Shown here: positions 34,821 to 35,493 of the stretch, one piece after another
Layout: the number at the start of each line of letters is the position of its first letter
Numbering within the stretch: the first letter of the stretch is position 1
Assembly (NCBI GenBank): GCA_938049225.1
Contig: CALICM010000062.1
Location: 1 to 35,493 of the forward strand
Length of the DNA: 35,493 nt
Direction: 5' to 3'
Source: an uncultured Paracoccaceae bacterium
GTDB lineage: Bacteria; Pseudomonadota; Alphaproteobacteria; Rhodobacterales; Rhodobacteraceae
Made by a program: the position numbers and the translations under genes
Notes under the pieces: generated by a model
Database searches by the model: none
Seen by the model: only the letters and a program-made list of their open reading frames with translations
Told to the model about the DNA's origin: nothing

Positions 34821-35095
34821 GGCTTTGTTGCACAAATCGGGTTGTGAGCGCAGTTCTCCTTTCTGCGGACAGATTTATCCTACGGCCTCTGTGACTGGTA
34901 TGCCAAGAGCTGTGTAGCGGTTGAGCACCGCGATCCGGACTTGGAGTTTGGCAACCTGCCGATCGCAGTCTCGGGCCATTAGACCGTGGCCAAGCAGTTT
35001 GATGCGGTTCATCCACTGCCCGGCAGTGGTTTGCTTGCAAACCATGAGAGGGTCGTTTCCGCGCGGCTTCGGCGGTCGTATCCGGTCAACCTGCG
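34821..35095 (-). mobile_element. IS5-family (IS903-like) remnant: C-terminus and terminal repeat
   Basis: The element end at 34821 reads GGCTTTGTTGCACAAATC, like IS903-group ends. On the minus strand the transposase C-terminus MNRIKLLGHGLMARDCDRQV, AVLNRYTALGIPVTEAVG ends at 34875. Upstream the homologous frame changes: TGYDRRSRAETTLS lies in another frame, so the copy has a frameshift as well as being cut at about 35095 by the IS21-type end. Confidence 0.75.
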
Positions 35096-35353
35096 CATTC
35101 CGGGCTTCTCGGACAGCCATTCCAACGGCACGCGGACAATCATTCCGGTGTACGCGGACAACACCCGTGCGGGATGCTGAGCGTTTGATTTGACATCTCA
35201 GGTGTTGGTTTCCTCGTCAACTTTTTTGGTCGCGGGTGCGTCTCTGGTTTTGCGCATGGAGGGGCCGTCGAGGGTCAGGCGGTGGGCGTTGTGGATCAGC
35301 CGATCCAGGATGGCGTCCGCGAATGTCGGTTCGTCGACAATGTCGTGCCATGA
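35096..35353 (-). mobile_element. IS21-family end with istB C-terminal fragment
   Basis: Minus-strand 35353 to 35198 reads [36 protein letters not shown] and a stop, the C-terminus of the IS21 helper ATPase IstB. Beyond it lie three about 20-base repeats, each ending GGACA on the plus strand and starting CATTCC: 35096-35115, 35118-35138 and 35141-35160. Multiple terminal repeats of this kind are usual for IS21 elements. The left part of the element is absent. Confidence 0.75.
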
Positions 35354-35413
35354 GAGGTGGTTCGGTTCGTTTGAACAGTTTCGAGCCGTTTGGTAAGTGG
35401 ATTTTCCGCTCGG

Positions 35414-35493
35414 TTATGCCGCCACAGGGATTTGTGACGATGGGTTGAGATATGCCTGATCGGGTGTTTGCCCGTCCAGCGGTGAATGCGGTC
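35414..35493 (-). pseudogene. IS3-family transposase (OrfB) C-terminal fragment, runs off right edge
   Basis: The minus strand from 35491 reads PHSPLDGQTPDQAYLNP and ends in TAA at 35414-35416. PHSxLxGxTPDxAY is the standard C-terminal motif of IS3-type integrases. Only about 25 codons lie in the window. It may continue as an intact element to the right. Confidence 0.65.

Overview
The window looks like a piece of a high-GC alphaproteobacterial chromosome, most likely from the Rhodobacteraceae/Roseobacter group. This rests on the gene families present (DUF3572, a PleD-type GGDEF protein, a DUF3179 protein, non-pyrrolysine MttB homologues, GcvT-fused dimethylglycine-dehydrogenase-like enzymes), dense overlapping operons, and a short dispersed intergenic element seen twice. 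No search could be run, so taxonomy and families are judged by eye. No tRNA, rRNA or CRISPR array was seen.

Layout. 1-125 is the tail of an IS630-type transposase. 206-5811 holds a soluble GAF-like histidine kinase, a fused HyuA-HyuB 5-oxoprolinase and a divergent GNAT acetyltransferase. 5853-7573 holds a TerB/J-domain protein and an endonuclease/exonuclease/phosphatase-fold protein. 7884-9137 is a mutarotase-like gene behind the decayed C-terminus of a short-chain dehydrogenase. 9255-12653 holds a DCC-family protein overlapping a saccharopine-dehydrogenase-like/DUF4166 protein, converging on a DUF3179 protein.

12729-20248 is the first complete system: a LacI-type regulator, a sugar-binding protein, two unusual permeases, a GH63-like cytoplasmic glycosidase and a MalK-type ATPase in one operon. 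Two palindromic operators spaced exactly 50 bp apart lie upstream, and hairpins separate binding protein from permease and permease from permease. It probably imports and hydrolyses a small glycoside, possibly a compatible solute such as glucosyl- or mannosylglycerate. The first permease has a DUF11-like extracytoplasmic insertion.

20338-27433 carries a PleD-like diguanylate cyclase with eroded receiver domains, DUF3572, a thioesterase, a HAD phosphatase, a first MttB-family methyltransferase, a TPR lipo/periplasmic-type small protein and an ABC-2 exporter pair. 27500-27990 is an IS5-type remnant with a clean internal inversion. 28000-33908 is the second system: a four-gene, translationally coupled operon on the minus strand, in the order dimethylglycine-dehydrogenase-like enzyme, MttB-like methyltransferase, TetR regulator, DAO-family oxidase. 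A 22-bp palindrome sits upstream as its probable operator. It is a candidate for stepwise demethylation of a quaternary or tertiary N-methyl compound.

33995-35493 is a lower-GC end with a uracil-DNA glycosylase family gene, a coiled-coil gene cut by an insertion sequence, and a pile of IS5, IS21 and IS3 fragments inserted into or beside one another.
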